Source: Lachnospiraceae bacterium GAM79 (lineage in GTDB: Bacteria; Bacillota; Clostridia; Lachnospirales; Lachnospiraceae). From it: a stretch of 64,000 nt of DNA. The position numbers were made by a program, and so were the translations under genes. Shown here piece by piece: positions 38,674 to 48,518 of the stretch. The stretch's first letter is position 1. Each line of letters starts with the position of its first letter. The notes beneath the pieces were generated by a model, which saw only the letters and a list, made by a program, of their open reading frames with translations, was not told the DNA's origin and made no database searches. The DNA lies in NCBI GenBank assembly GCA_003584705.1, contig AP018536.1, positions 1,984,001 through 2,048,000 on the forward strand, given 5' to 3'.

Positions 38674-41118
38674 TTAAACCGTAACCTGAAACGGTATCTT
38701 TATTTCCCCTGCGGTCTGGGACCGTAATAACAAAGTTCCCTGACCGGATCTCCCAAGACTTTTTACATAAGTGCCACCCATGCCGCCCTGTAAGGCAATG
38801 GTGTCAGGTCCGATGATGGCAATGTCACCTTCCGCGGTGATCCGTACCGGCTCCTGATAAAAAGGAAGCACATTGCCGTGGGCATCCACAGCCCGGATCC
38901 GTACCAGTGCCACGTCGTAGCTGTGATGCTCTGTCAGATTCGTGTGATCCGCTTCCGCCTGCAGCCGGATCCCATTTACCGGCTCTTTGGTGACAGACTT
39001 TATGACTTTGCCGTTTTTGATGGCATCAAAACGGTATACGGTGGCGGTACCGCCCCAGTCACCGATGTATTTCGTGTAAAGCTTTGTCACCTCCGCAAAA
39101 TCAATATGATACAGCAGTACCAGCTTTAAGGCGGTAGGATACAATCTCTTCGGAATATGGTTCAGACTGCCTCTGGCCACGATATTCATGGCATCCGCCA
39201 TTTCTTTCGCATGTTTCGGACGGAACCGTTCGTTCTTCTCCAAAGCATCACCGATAAAGTCATCGATGAGAATGGGACCGTGCTTTAAATGCTTATAAGG
39301 GGACATTTCTGGCCGGTATTCCTTGATAAAACGGTCGTTTTTATACATTCTCACACTGTCGGCATTGGACAAAATATACAGGTTTCCGCGGTTGCAGCCG
39401 GGATGCTCTCCGATATCCATGGAGGAGGTGATCTGAAGCACGGGGATCTCATCCTGTTCACAGGCATAAACGGAAGCTGCGAGCTTCGGATTACGGAACA
39501 TATCCATGACACCGTGATAACAGATCCGGTCACCGCTTCCGAAGTCTTTATGGGTATTGTAGTCGAACATACACCAGCCGAAGCTTCCGGCGATATCCTC
39601 CTGCCCCGCTATGGCATCCAGTACGTTGGCATGGCGGATCGCATGTTCACTGCGGCGTTCCTCATTATCGAAGGCTTTTGTGGGATACATGTGTCCGTTG
39701 TATTCGCTGATCAGGTAAGGCTTGTCGGTATCGGAAGTGACCTTTTTCTTCGGGTCACAGCCGGGAGTCTCGCCGTCGTGCAGAAAATCGTTATAAGTAT
39801 AGACGTCCTCCAACAGATGGCTTTTCTTAATAGCCCGGACACCGCCGGTAGGTCTCGTGGGATCCAGCTTATGTGCCACGGCATTGGTCTTTTCGTAAAA
39901 CGGATCATCATCCGGGGATTCATTGATCCGTACACCCCACAAAATAATCGAAGGATGATTGCGGTACTGACGGATCATGTCCTCTGCATTGACCACCGCC
40001 TGTGCTTTCCAGGTGTCATCTCCAATATGCTGCCAGCCGGGAAACTCTGTGAAGACCAGAAGTCCCAGTTCGTCGCACCGCTCCAGAAAATAATGACTCT
40101 GGGGATAATGGGAAGTCCGCACGGCATTCAGTCCCAGCTCTTTTTTTAACAGATCCGCATCCAGCTTTTGCATGCTCTCCGGCATGGCATAGCCTACATA
40201 AGGATAACTCTGATGGCGGTTCAGACCCCGGATCCGCAGTTTTTTGCCATTGAGGTAAAAGCCGTCTTTTTTAAAAACTGCATCCCTGATACCGAAGGTG
40301 ACCTCTGCTTCGTCCAGAAGCTGTTCTCCCTGCCAGAGCTGGGTCTTTAACAGATAAAGATGAGGGTGTTCGGTATCCCACAAAAAAGGATGTGGAATCG
40401 TTCCCTGAATACGAAACGGGGTCTCAGCCATAGTGCCTGTGGGGACATTCTGTTCGCAGAGAAACTGCCAGCCATTATCTGATGTTACATCTGATACCAC
40501 ACCCGACATTACAGCATCGCTCTTTAACATATAATATTGTCTGACATTAAGGTCTTTTGCAACTTCATAAAAAGTGATTTCAGAAGTTACCTGAGCCTCA
40601 TCCGGTGTGATCAGCGTGTGTACGAAAATATCCTCAAGGGCAATCTGGTCTTTTACTTCGAGATACACATCCCGGTAGATGCCGCCGTAGGTCATATAAT
40701 CGATCACGTAACCGAAGGGAGGCACATTTAAGTCTTCTCTGCTGTCCAGCCGGACACACAGCACATTGTCCTGTCCGTAGTTCGCATATGCCGACAGATC
40801 TACAGTAAAGGCGGTGTAGCCGCAATGGTGCTCTCCCACCTTACTGCCGTTGAGATAGACGGTACTGTCATGACCGGCCCCTTCGAAGGTGAGCAGGATC
40901 CGCTTGCCCTGCCATTCGGTCGGAATATGCAGATGGCGTCTGTAGCCGCTGACCATCTGGTAGAGAGATTCGTCAAAATAGTGAAACGGGGTCTCCTTAC
41001 AGGTATGAGGGATTCGGACGGGCTGCAGGGTCTCTTCCGGGTATTCTGTTGCAGTCATCCCCTCCTGAAAGTTCTCGTTAAAAAGCCAGTCTTCGCTTAA
41101 ATAGATCTTCTGATTCAT
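38674..41118 (-). CDS. GH2 beta-galactosidase-like glycoside hydrolase
   Basis: The 814-residue protein has a jelly-roll sugar-binding domain (MVSGYRRHLHIP, AGHDSTVYLNGSKVGEH), Ig-like domain, TIM barrel with RGLNRHQSYPYVGYA, acid/base Glu in ILWGVRINESPD and nucleophile Glu in YLISEYNGHM. C-terminal accessory sandwich domains follow. No signal peptide. GH2 covers beta-galactosidase, glucuronidase and mannosidase; the neighbours favour galactose chemistry. ATG 41118 follows GAGGAACG; the longer frame to 41178 overlaps the regulator end and is less likely. Confidence 0.9.
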   Translation of the reverse strand: MNQKIYLSEDWLFNENFQEGMTATEYPEETLQPVRIPHTCKETPFHYFDESLYQMVSGYRRHLHIPTEWQGKRILLTFEGAGHDSTVYLNGSKVGEHHCGYTAFTVDLSAYANYGQDNVLCVRLDSREDLNVPPFGYVIDYMTYGGIYRDVYLEVKDQIALEDIFVHTLITPDEAQVTSEITFYEVAKDLNVRQYYMLKSDAVMSGVVSDVTSDNGWQFLCEQNVPTGTMAETPFRIQGTIPHPFLWDTEHPHLYLLKTQLWQGEQLLDEAEVTFGIRDAVFKKDGFYLNGKKLRIRGLNRHQSYPYVGYAMPESMQKLDADLLKKELGLNAVRTSHYPQSHYFLERCDELGLLVFTEFPGWQHIGDDTWKAQAVVNAEDMIRQYRNHPSIILWGVRINESPDDDPFYEKTNAVAHKLDPTRPTGGVRAIKKSHLLEDVYTYNDFLHDGETPGCDPKKKVTSDTDKPYLISEYNGHMYPTKAFDNEERRSEHAIRHANVLDAIAGQEDIAGSFGWCMFDYNTHKDFGSGDRICYHGVMDMFRNPKLAASVYACEQDEIPVLQITSSMDIGEHPGCNRGNLYILSNADSVRMYKNDRFIKEYRPEMSPYKHLKHGPILIDDFIGDALEKNERFRPKHAKEMADAMNIVARGSLNHIPKRLYPTALKLVLLYHIDFAEVTKLYTKYIGDWGGTATVYRFDAIKNGKVIKSVTKEPVNGIRLQAEADHTNLTEHHSYDVALVRIRAVDAHGNVLPFYQEPVRITAEGDIAIIGPDTIALQGGMGGTYVKSLGRSGQGTLLLRSQTAGEIKIPFQVTV

Positions 41119-41174
41119 GATTCGTTCCTCTTTCTTTGGGATATTATGGATTAATTCTGGATTATTCCATTGCC

Positions 41175-41753
41175 TCATTCTGATCTCTGTACGATGCCAT
41201 ACATGAGGATTTCCACAACTTCCTTCAGGGCATCTGCATAAGTCAGCTGATTTCGAGAGAGAATATCTCTCTGGAAGAACTGCTCAATGGAAGCTTCTAA
41301 CATCATTTTCACCAGACAGATGGGAACCGGGCGGATGCTGCCCTCAGCCATGCCCATCTCGATCAGCTGGATTGTAGGCTCCCAGCCAGTGGAAAGTCTG
41401 AGTTCTACCTTCTGGTAGATCTTCGGGTATTTGTCCCGGAGGGAATATAATTTTCGAAGATCGATATTCTGATAACCTTCCGGCAGCACTCCCAGGATGC
41501 GGTGCAGTTTTTCCACTACACTGAGGGAAGGATCGGTCAGGATCATCTGCTCGCTTTCCTTGATGGAGTCAAAGATATAATCTACCATGGCAAGAAACAG
41601 TGCTTCTTTATCATCGTACACGGTATAGATGGTTTTCTTGCTGATCGAGAGTTCCTTCGCCAGATCATCCATTGTGAATTTCAGCCCTTTTTGATCGAAG
41701 ACACGCAGGGTGGCGTCGAGAATATTTTTTTGCAGACCTTCTGTGGTATCCAT
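41175..41753 (-). CDS. TetR-family transcriptional regulator
   Basis: The 192-residue protein has the TetR helix-turn-helix ILDATLRVFDQKGLKFTMDDLAKELSISKKTIYTVYDDKEALF (about residues 10-52) and a helical ligand domain. GGAGG precedes ATG 41753. It lies directly upstream of the galactoside genes on the same strand, so it probably represses them and itself; the inducer would be a sugar or a derivative. Confidence 0.92.
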   Translation of the reverse strand: MDTTEGLQKNILDATLRVFDQKGLKFTMDDLAKELSISKKTIYTVYDDKEALFLAMVDYIFDSIKESEQMILTDPSLSVVEKLHRILGVLPEGYQNIDLRKLYSLRDKYPKIYQKVELRLSTGWEPTIQLIEMGMAEGSIRPVPICLVKMMLEASIEQFFQRDILSRNQLTYADALKEVVEILMYGIVQRSE

Positions 41754-41915
41754 CGCTTCTATTCCTCCGTTCGGTAAGATTGTAATTACAGTATGGAAAC
41801 TGAAAAGTAAATTGTGGTTTCCTATAAAACAGGGTAGCATTTTTGAAAAAAAGATTCAAGAAACGTTTTTGCCAAAAAGAGTTTCCGAGAATTGTGAAAT
41901 ATAACAAAAAACCAG

Positions 41916-41935
41916 CCAGTAAAACGGTTGACTGG
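41916..41935. promoter_or_regulatory. Candidate TetR operator
   Basis: CCAGT-N10-ACTGG is an imperfect 20-bp palindrome in the region between the TetR gene and the divergent regulator gene at 42055. Confidence 0.4.
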
Positions 41936-42054
41936 TGAATGACAGAGTCTATAAATAGTTTTTCATGATGCATTCTTTTTCCGGAGAACATTTTTTCCAT
42001 GGGATTTTAAAATACAAGAGAGGGATGCAAAGATTTTATAGATAGAGGTTTGTC

Positions 42055-42279
42055 ATGATAAAGTATGATCCGTTATGGGATACCTTGAAAAAAAGGGGGA
42101 TCAGCCAGTACTCTCTGATCAAAGATTATGGAATTGATAAAGCGCAGCTGCAACGCCTGCGCAGCAATATGGTAGTAAAAACAATGATTTTGAACCGGCT
42201 CTGTACGATCCTGGACTGCCGGATCGAGGACATTATGGTATATGTGCCGGATGCAAAAGAAACCGAACAAAAACAGTAA
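42055..42279 (+). CDS. Small XRE/Cro-type helix-turn-helix regulator
   Basis: The 74-residue protein is a single HTH domain: LWDTLKKRGISQYSLIKDYGIDKAQLQRLRSNMVVKTMILNRLCTILDCRIEDIM. It resembles stand-alone Cro/CI-type regulators with no ligand domain. Divergent from the TetR gene; target unknown. A strong terminator begins at its stop codon. Confidence 0.85.
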   Translation: MIKYDPLWDTLKKRGISQYSLIKDYGIDKAQLQRLRSNMVVKTMILNRLCTILDCRIEDIMVYVPDAKETEQKQ

Positions 42280-42311
42280 GAGGTATCAGAAAAAAAGTCT
42301 GATACCTCTTA
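42277..42311. terminator. Bidirectional terminator between the XRE gene and the RNase gene
   Basis: TAAGAGGTATCAGA (42277-42290) pairs perfectly with TCTGATACCTCTTA (42298-42311). It serves two convergent genes. Confidence 0.88.
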
Positions 42312-42323
42312 TGTTTAATTTTA

Positions 42324-43430
42324 TTATCTCTTGAATTGTTCTGCCAGCGTGGGATGAGATTTTTTGCGGGTGATCTCCACCAATCCTAAAGGCGTCATAT
42401 CCACGATGCGGGGATGCTGGCGATCCCCTGTGGTCAGATTCTTTAATGTCTCCAGTAACTCCTTCTGCCGTTCCTTTTCCGCCATATTGATGAAGTCCAC
42501 AATGATGATACCGGACAGATTCCGCAGGCGCAGCTGTCTGGCTACTTCTTCGGCAGCCTCCAGATTTACCTGATAATAGGTGTCCTCTCCTGCTTTTTTC
42601 GCTTCGTTTTTACCGGAATTGACATCGATCACCGTCATGGCCTCCGTAGGCTCGATGACGAGATACCCTCCGCATTTTAACCAGACTCTCGTATCCAGTG
42701 CTTCCTCCATGCCGCGCTCCAGAGAATACAGCAGGCGTAAAGAGATCGCTGGATCATCGTAGAACCGAATGGACTTTTGTTTTAACAAAGGGTGATCTCC
42801 TTCCGACAGCTGACGATAGATCTGAGGATCATCGGTAAGGATCTCAGAATATTCCGAAGGATCCGCCATCTGCTCCAGAACCTCGTAAACGGCCTCAGAA
42901 GGCTTCAAAAGGCAGGTGAAGTACACTTTATGGTCTGCCTGCTCCAAAAGGCTCTGAAGGGCTTCAGAAGCGTTCTCAGGGGTGCTCCCGTTTTTACAAA
43001 GCAGCTGCTTCATCCGGGCAGGATCCGCAGTGGCGGAGGCACGCTTTGTCTTCTGGGCATCTCTGGTGACCATGACTACCAGCTCGTCTCCAGCTTTCAA
43101 GGTTCCGTCTGCCTTACGATTGGTCAGATACGCCGCACCTGCTTCCCGCAGGGGTAGAAAGCACAATTCTCCGGGCAGGATCTCCACGAAGCAGGCATCA
43201 ATATTTTTTGCCACATTCTGTATTTTCCCCAGATAGATGCCACCGATCTTACTGGCATCTGACCGCAGTACGCGTATAGCAGCCACGCCCCGGGCATTGA
43301 CAAGCAGAGCTGCCCTGCGTTCCCGCAGACAGGTGAAGATCAGTTTTCCCTCCGTGCAATCCGTGGATTTACGGATCTGATTTAATTCTTTTTCTCTGGC
43401 CGGTCGTCCGCCGGTGAGACTGCGGCTCAT
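42324..43430 (-). CDS. rng: Ribonuclease E/G family protein
   Basis: The 368-residue protein has an N-terminal S1-like region (GGIYLGKIQNVAKNIDACFVEIL) and the catalytic RNase E/G part with MTVIDVNSGKN and LSGIIIVDFINMAEKERQ, both contributing metal-binding Asp. It lacks the long N-terminal and Zn-link extensions of classical RNase G (about 480 residues), so it is a short Clostridial form. Its ATG overlaps the stop of the DUF2344 gene by 4 bases. Confidence 0.88.
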   Translation of the reverse strand: MSRSLTGGRPAREKELNQIRKSTDCTEGKLIFTCLRERRAALLVNARGVAAIRVLRSDASKIGGIYLGKIQNVAKNIDACFVEILPGELCFLPLREAGAAYLTNRKADGTLKAGDELVVMVTRDAQKTKRASATADPARMKQLLCKNGSTPENASEALQSLLEQADHKVYFTCLLKPSEAVYEVLEQMADPSEYSEILTDDPQIYRQLSEGDHPLLKQKSIRFYDDPAISLRLLYSLERGMEEALDTRVWLKCGGYLVIEPTEAMTVIDVNSGKNEAKKAGEDTYYQVNLEAAEEVARQLRLRNLSGIIIVDFINMAEKERQKELLETLKNLTTGDRQHPRIVDMTPLGLVEITRKKSHPTLAEQFKR

Positions 43431-44158
43431 TCCGTGTCACCGGAAGCTGCCCTGTAAGCTTCCTCACTGTCGAAACCTATGGCATCCAGGGGGAGAAGGG
43501 CGTCTGTTTCGTTTCTCAGATAGGTCTCTTCTCTGTTGACCAGAAGGGCATTTTCCTGCAGGGTCTCACCATTTTCGGAAAATAATGCTTCAATGACCTG
43601 AATGGGTTTGATATTTCCGGCACTGGAGGCATCCACCAGCAGATAAAGCTTTTCGGACTCCACCACCTTCATCTCATAGATACCTTCTTTTAAATTGATC
43701 TCCCGGCTTCCCTTTTTTGTCTCTTTGGTAATGAGGATCTCATCTTTTGCAAGAAAACGATCCACCGCGGAGCCCAGATCAAAATGAGGCCCTCTGCCCT
43801 CCCGGAAAGCTACCGTATATTCGGCGGCAGCAACGCTGGCCATGGCATTGCCGGCCTTGTCCGGCAGAATTTTCACCGAAGTGATCTCGATTCCCGGTAC
43901 GGAAGCGGCATTCAACCGCTGCATTACATCCTCACAGGAGGTCAGGGAATGCACTTCCAGGTCCATATATTCTCCGTTGCTGGTCAGTCCCACGCCTAAG
44001 GGTGCGGCGAAGGACATGATCTGATGCGGGCTGAAGCCGCCGGTGTATGCCACATCCAGTTCTGCTCTGCGGTTGGCTTTCTGGAAGAAGCGCATTACAT
44101 CCAGATGGCCAATGAAACGTACCGGTCCGTATTTTCTGAATTTGATTCTTAACTTCAT
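43427..44158 (-). CDS. Radical-SAM-linked DUF2344 protein (TIGR03936 type)
   Basis: The 243-residue protein begins MKLRIKFRKYGPVRFIGHLDVMRFFQKANRRA and has the AYTGGFSPHQIMSFAAPLGVG stretch, the DUF2344 pattern. These proteins always accompany the B12-binding radical SAM partner encoded just upstream. In some organisms the two are fused. Reaction unknown; linkage to RNase E/G suggests RNA or ribosome maturation, by inference. Confidence 0.9.
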   Translation of the reverse strand: MKLRIKFRKYGPVRFIGHLDVMRFFQKANRRAELDVAYTGGFSPHQIMSFAAPLGVGLTSNGEYMDLEVHSLTSCEDVMQRLNAASVPGIEITSVKILPDKAGNAMASVAAAEYTVAFREGRGPHFDLGSAVDRFLAKDEILITKETKKGSREINLKEGIYEMKVVESEKLYLLVDASSAGNIKPIQVIEALFSENGETLQENALLVNREETYLRNETDALLPLDAIGFDSEEAYRAASGDTE

Positions 44159-44264
44159 AATTTCTGTCAGATTTCTATGAGGCCTTCCGTGAAAGACCTG
44201 AAATTTCCCTTTCTTCGTATTTTTCTACACTCTATAATGTGTCACAAAAGCATGCCCCTTACAA

Positions 44265-46139
44265 TCATCCTCTGGGCTCCACACAGATACCGCAGCCGAA
44301 TCTGGCGGCACCGCAGCCCTGACATGCCTGTTTGCAGTTCGGTGAGATCGTCTCGTTTTTCGCTTTCTGCCATTCTCTCTCCAGAAAGGCTCTGGATACA
44401 CCGCAGTCCAGGAAATCCCAGGGCAGGATCTCGTCCAGAGGCCGTTCTCTGTGGGAATAGAAATCCGGGTCCAGACCACAGGCTTCAAAAGCTTCCATCC
44501 AGACATCGTTGTGGAAATACTCACTCCAGGCATCGTAGAAGCAGCCCTTGTTATAGACATATAAAAGCACCTGGGACAATTTTCTGTCACCTCTGGCCAG
44601 AACACCCTCCAGAACACTGACATCCGCTTCGTGCCAGTTGTACTTGATGCTCTTCTGGTTCAGCTGCTCGGAAATGGCCTTTCTGGTCAGATATGCCTTT
44701 TCCACGAACTCTTCCTTGGTACACTGGGGCGCCCACTGGAATGGCGTAAAGGGCTTCGGCACGAAGAAGGAGGTACTGGTAACAATCTGCACTCTGCCGT
44801 TGACACGTTTCTCCTTCGGCACCGTATCGAAGAAAGTGGCCGCAATTTTGTTGGAAAGCTCAGCGATTCCCCGGATATCCTCTTCGGTTTCCGTGGGATG
44901 TCCCAGCATGAAGTACAGTTTGACTCTGGTCCAGCCGCCTTCGAAGGCAAGGGCGGAACCCTGTAAGATCACTTCTTCAGTGAGTCCTTTATTGATGACA
45001 TCCCGCAGTCTCTGGCTGCCGGCTTCCGGCGCAAAGGTCAGACTGGATTTCTTCACATCCTGTACTTTGCTCATGACATCCAGAGAAAAGGCATCGATAC
45101 GTAAAGACGGCAGGGAGATATTGATATGTCTCTTATCACACTCTTCAATCAGGAAGTCAATCAGCTCCGGCAGCTTGCTGTAATCGCTGGAACTTAAGGA
45201 ACTTAAGGAAATCTCCTCATGACCGGTGTTTTTCAACATTTCCATGGCGTACTTTTTCAGAACTTCCACATCCCTTTCTCTGACGGGACGATACAGCTGT
45301 CCTGCCTGACAGAAACGACAGCCGCGGATACAGCCTCTCTGAATCTCCAGAACGACTCTGTCCTGTGTGACTTTGATATAAGGAACTACCGGCTTCATAG
45401 GATAAAAGCTGTCGGTCATATCCGTTACCAGCTCTTTGCGGATCCTTGCGGGAATTCCCTCTTCCGTGGGTCGAAAGGAAGCAATGGTGCCATTTTCATG
45501 GTAAGTGGTCTCATAGAACCGGGGCACATACATTCCCGGCAGCTTTGCCGCCCGGCGTAAGAATTCTTCTCTGCCTGTCTTCTCCGTCCGGCATTTCTTA
45601 TAGAGATCGATCAGCGGCCGGTACTGGGTCTCGCCTTCTCCGATATAGAAAATATCAAAGAAATCGGCAATGGGCTCAGGATTATAGGTGCAGGGACCGC
45701 CGCCGATAACGATGGGACAGTCCTCTCCACGTTCGGTGGCAAGCAACGGGATCCCCGCCAGATCCAGAACCTGCAGAATATTCGTATAACACATTTCGTA
45801 CTGAATGGTGATTCCCAAAAAGTCGAAGTCTTTTATCGGATCCTGACTCTCCAGGGCAAACAGCGGAATGTTCTCCTTACGCATAATTTCATCCAGATCC
45901 ACCCAGGGAGAATACACACGCTCACACCAGACATCATCCCAGGAATTGAGCATGCCATACAGGATCTGGATTCCCAGGTGGGACATACCGATCTCGTAGA
46001 CATCCGGGAAGCACATACAGAAACGGACATCAATGCTGTCCCTGTCCTTAACTACGGCATTGACTTCGTTGCCGATGTAGCGGGCCGGTTTTTCGATCTT
46101 CATCAGAATATCATCATTTAACGCTAACTTTTCGTTCAT
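44265..46139 (-). CDS. B12-binding/radical SAM protein (TIGR03960 type)
   Basis: The 624-residue protein has an N-terminal cobalamin-binding-like domain (CMCFPDVYEIGMSHLGIQILYGMLN). The radical SAM core has CIRGCRFCQAG (CxxxCxxC cluster), followed by SLSSSDYSKL, SLRIDAF and SLTFAPEAGSQRLR. The C-terminus is Cys-rich (CKQACQGCGAARFGCGIC), a possible extra Fe-S site. Acts with the DUF2344 protein; substrate unknown. Start at ATG 46139. Confidence 0.92.
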   Translation of the reverse strand: MNEKLALNDDILMKIEKPARYIGNEVNAVVKDRDSIDVRFCMCFPDVYEIGMSHLGIQILYGMLNSWDDVWCERVYSPWVDLDEIMRKENIPLFALESQDPIKDFDFLGITIQYEMCYTNILQVLDLAGIPLLATERGEDCPIVIGGGPCTYNPEPIADFFDIFYIGEGETQYRPLIDLYKKCRTEKTGREEFLRRAAKLPGMYVPRFYETTYHENGTIASFRPTEEGIPARIRKELVTDMTDSFYPMKPVVPYIKVTQDRVVLEIQRGCIRGCRFCQAGQLYRPVRERDVEVLKKYAMEMLKNTGHEEISLSSLSSSDYSKLPELIDFLIEECDKRHINISLPSLRIDAFSLDVMSKVQDVKKSSLTFAPEAGSQRLRDVINKGLTEEVILQGSALAFEGGWTRVKLYFMLGHPTETEEDIRGIAELSNKIAATFFDTVPKEKRVNGRVQIVTSTSFFVPKPFTPFQWAPQCTKEEFVEKAYLTRKAISEQLNQKSIKYNWHEADVSVLEGVLARGDRKLSQVLLYVYNKGCFYDAWSEYFHNDVWMEAFEACGLDPDFYSHRERPLDEILPWDFLDCGVSRAFLEREWQKAKNETISPNCKQACQGCGAARFGCGICVEPRG

Positions 46140-46161
46140 ATTTACCTCAGGTTATTGATTT

Positions 46162-47379
46162 TTACATATATTTTTTCATCTGCCGGACATCTCCGTCTGT
46201 GCAGGGGACATCGGAATAACGGGCTTTTTCATAGATTTCAGCCATTCCTTCCACATCCAGCGATTTTTCGGCATCTCTAGCAGTATAAAATGGCAGGCTC
46301 ATCTTTGCAAGCCCGCTGGCATTTATTTTTTTCTGATACATCCGCCTTATCTTCTGGCCGGCATCTAAGAAAGCAAAAGAAAACCATTTCTGCTTCTGCT
46401 TTGCGGCAGTATTTTCCGGTGCAGCCTCCAGGTGTTCCCGCTTGTCCATGCTCTCCGGCTGTTCAGAAACAGTGCCGGGGAGGGAAAACTGCATTCTGTC
46501 CCTGAGAAATGTGATCAGCTTTCGAATTCCGCGGTACAGCAGAAATACGCAGACGATCAGAAGTGCGATCATGGCCACATATTCCAGAATGACCCATAAA
46601 ATAAAAGGATCTTCCGCTTCCATGGGAGGCATATCGCCACCGCCTGCCTGCTGTTCCACCACTACCGCTTCTGTCCCGGAATCCATGGGGAGCAGTCCGA
46701 ACAGGAAACGAAGAATCGCAGCCAGACCGTTTCGCAGTAACTGCAACAAGGGCTTTAACCAGGCAAACTGTGACACTGCCAGGAGCAGAAGCCCCGATAA
46801 CAGCACGAAGGCTGCGGTGCTGTGGAGACCGGAACGAAAGATCTCCTGAAACGGGATCTTGCCGGTACTCAGCCTGTTTACCGTAAGGAAATCCTCATAG
46901 GACTGCAAAAACAAAATGACAGCATACAATAAAAACACCAGGATCAGACTCATACGATAATAGAGATCCCAGACGTTGTTTCCCTGATAATGCTGCAGAA
47001 AAAGACACAAAAAGGCAATTCCGGCGGCTAACGGCAGAGGCAGCGGATCGGAAGCAAAGTCCTCCGTCCGAAAACGCAGCCAGAGGGAATAGATCACAAA
47101 GCCTGCACCTACCAACAGCCGGATACCACGGTTTACGCCGTTGGCTGCCGGAATGATATAAAAACATGCCAGTACCAGTCCGTGCAGAAGGAGCAATACC
47201 GACAGATGCTTACAGCGTTTTCTGGCATAATACAGAAAAAACACCGGCAGCGCCCCGAGCATCCACAAAGCCAAGGACGGACGGCTCGCCGGAGCCAACG
47301 CGGCCAACAACGTGGACGCAGTCAGCGCCAGGGGATAAAAACATAATTGATTCATTAGATCAGTCAAAATTTCTTTCAC
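46162..47379 (-). CDS. Polytopic membrane protein of the MoxR/DUF58 operon
   Basis: The 405-residue protein has about eight TM helices in the first 220 residues, one more near residue 270 (WVILEYVAMIALLIVCVFLLY), and a soluble C-terminus with FYTARDAEKSLDVEGMAEIYEKARYSDVPCTDGDV. That last segment resembles the DUF4129-type tail found in transglutaminase-like operon partners. It is last in moxR-DUF58-this gene; 2 bases separate it from DUF58. Exact function unknown. Confidence 0.8.
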   Translation of the reverse strand: MKEILTDLMNQLCFYPLALTASTLLAALAPASRPSLALWMLGALPVFFLYYARKRCKHLSVLLLLHGLVLACFYIIPAANGVNRGIRLLVGAGFVIYSLWLRFRTEDFASDPLPLPLAAGIAFLCLFLQHYQGNNVWDLYYRMSLILVFLLYAVILFLQSYEDFLTVNRLSTGKIPFQEIFRSGLHSTAAFVLLSGLLLLAVSQFAWLKPLLQLLRNGLAAILRFLFGLLPMDSGTEAVVVEQQAGGGDMPPMEAEDPFILWVILEYVAMIALLIVCVFLLYRGIRKLITFLRDRMQFSLPGTVSEQPESMDKREHLEAAPENTAAKQKQKWFSFAFLDAGQKIRRMYQKKINASGLAKMSLPFYTARDAEKSLDVEGMAEIYEKARYSDVPCTDGDVRQMKKYM

Positions 47380-47381
47380 AT

Positions 47382-48518
47382 TCAGACGCTTTCTTCCCGT
47401 AGGGAGATAAAAGTGATCAAAGACTTTAACGCTTCCCCGGGATCAGGAGGTGTACTTTCGGAATAAGGATAAAACCATTTCATATCCGGGTGTTTTTCCT
47501 GATATTGCAGAAGTAATGCTGCAAAGTCTTCATAGGCATTGGGTGATACAAAGCAGGTATAGAGCGCATTGGACGCATCGGACATACGGGCGGCAAACAG
47601 CTCGGAAAAAGACTGTACCGGTTTAGCCGTATCGATTCTTGCAAGCGTCTGCAGACAGACATTCCGCTGTCTGACTCCGCCGCCGGCTTCCAGAATACAG
47701 GGGTCTCCACTGATTGTGTCAATACCGTTGCAATACAGGGCAACCTGCATCCCCTGTTCCAGAAACAGCAATAACAGTGCCGTGGCAATCTGCAGGCAGG
47801 CTTCCACGCAGTCCTCTTTTTTCAGAATACCGGTGTCCTCTAAGTTCACAAAAATCCGAACGGATTTCTGGGAGGTATAATTTTTCTGGTTTACCTTCAG
47901 ATCCCCGGTACGGGCCGTGGCTTTCCAGTTGATGCTTTTTAAGTCATCCTGTGGTTGGTAATCCCGAATGCCCCGGTATTCGAAAGGGTCTTCCAAAAGA
48001 TGTCGTTTTGTCAGAACTTCTCCGTTTAACTGTTTTAAAGACCGTTTAAAATCCGGATGGGAAAAGGGCTTCGGGTACACATAGAGACTGCAGTGTTCGA
48101 TGGGTGTCGTAGCCGTATACTGTGCTGTCAGGAACAGATCGGACGCGACAAGATCCGCCTCCTGTATGGTGTAATAACCTCTTCTTCCGCCGGTAAAGTG
48201 CAGCGCTCTGGTGACCTTCTCCAGACGACCAATCTGGAAAATATCATTGCGGTAATAGCGATCCGTGGTCCGGGAGCCTTTGGTATCGGCAAACACCAGA
48301 TGTCTGTCAGTCTGGAATTTGACCTTCAACATGGTAAGGGGCAGCCGTTTGCGATTCTCAATGATCTCCGACAGCTCGCTCTCCTGTCCTTCCCAGATGC
48401 CATCCTCCCGGAAAGAAAGGGAAACCTTCAGATCCCGCTGCCATATTTTCGCGTATACATATTTCTGCCCCAGATACAGAAGCAGGGCAAAGACAATGAT
48501 TCCCAGCAGTTGTATCAT
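47382..48518 (-). CDS. DUF58 domain protein
   Basis: The 378-residue protein has an N-terminal TM helix, a beta-rich region, then the DUF58 signature DPFEYRGIRDYQPQDDLKSINWKATARTGDLKVNQ, in a von Willebrand factor A-like fold. DUF58 proteins pair with MoxR ATPases and may help assemble cell-surface complexes. It overlaps the moxR stop by 4 bases. Confidence 0.92.
   Translation of the reverse strand: MIQLLGIIVFALLLYLGQKYVYAKIWQRDLKVSLSFREDGIWEGQESELSEIIENRKRLPLTMLKVKFQTDRHLVFADTKGSRTTDRYYRNDIFQIGRLEKVTRALHFTGGRRGYYTIQEADLVASDLFLTAQYTATTPIEHCSLYVYPKPFSHPDFKRSLKQLNGEVLTKRHLLEDPFEYRGIRDYQPQDDLKSINWKATARTGDLKVNQKNYTSQKSVRIFVNLEDTGILKKEDCVEACLQIATALLLLFLEQGMQVALYCNGIDTISGDPCILEAGGGVRQRNVCLQTLARIDTAKPVQSFSELFAARMSDASNALYTCFVSPNAYEDFAALLLQYQEKHPDMKWFYPYSESTPPDPGEALKSLITFISLREESV

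Noticed and set aside
39289..40149. 286-codon open frame on the + strand inside the GH2 gene
   Set aside because: Antisense shadow of a well-supported glycoside hydrolase, with no ribosome binding site and no family features.
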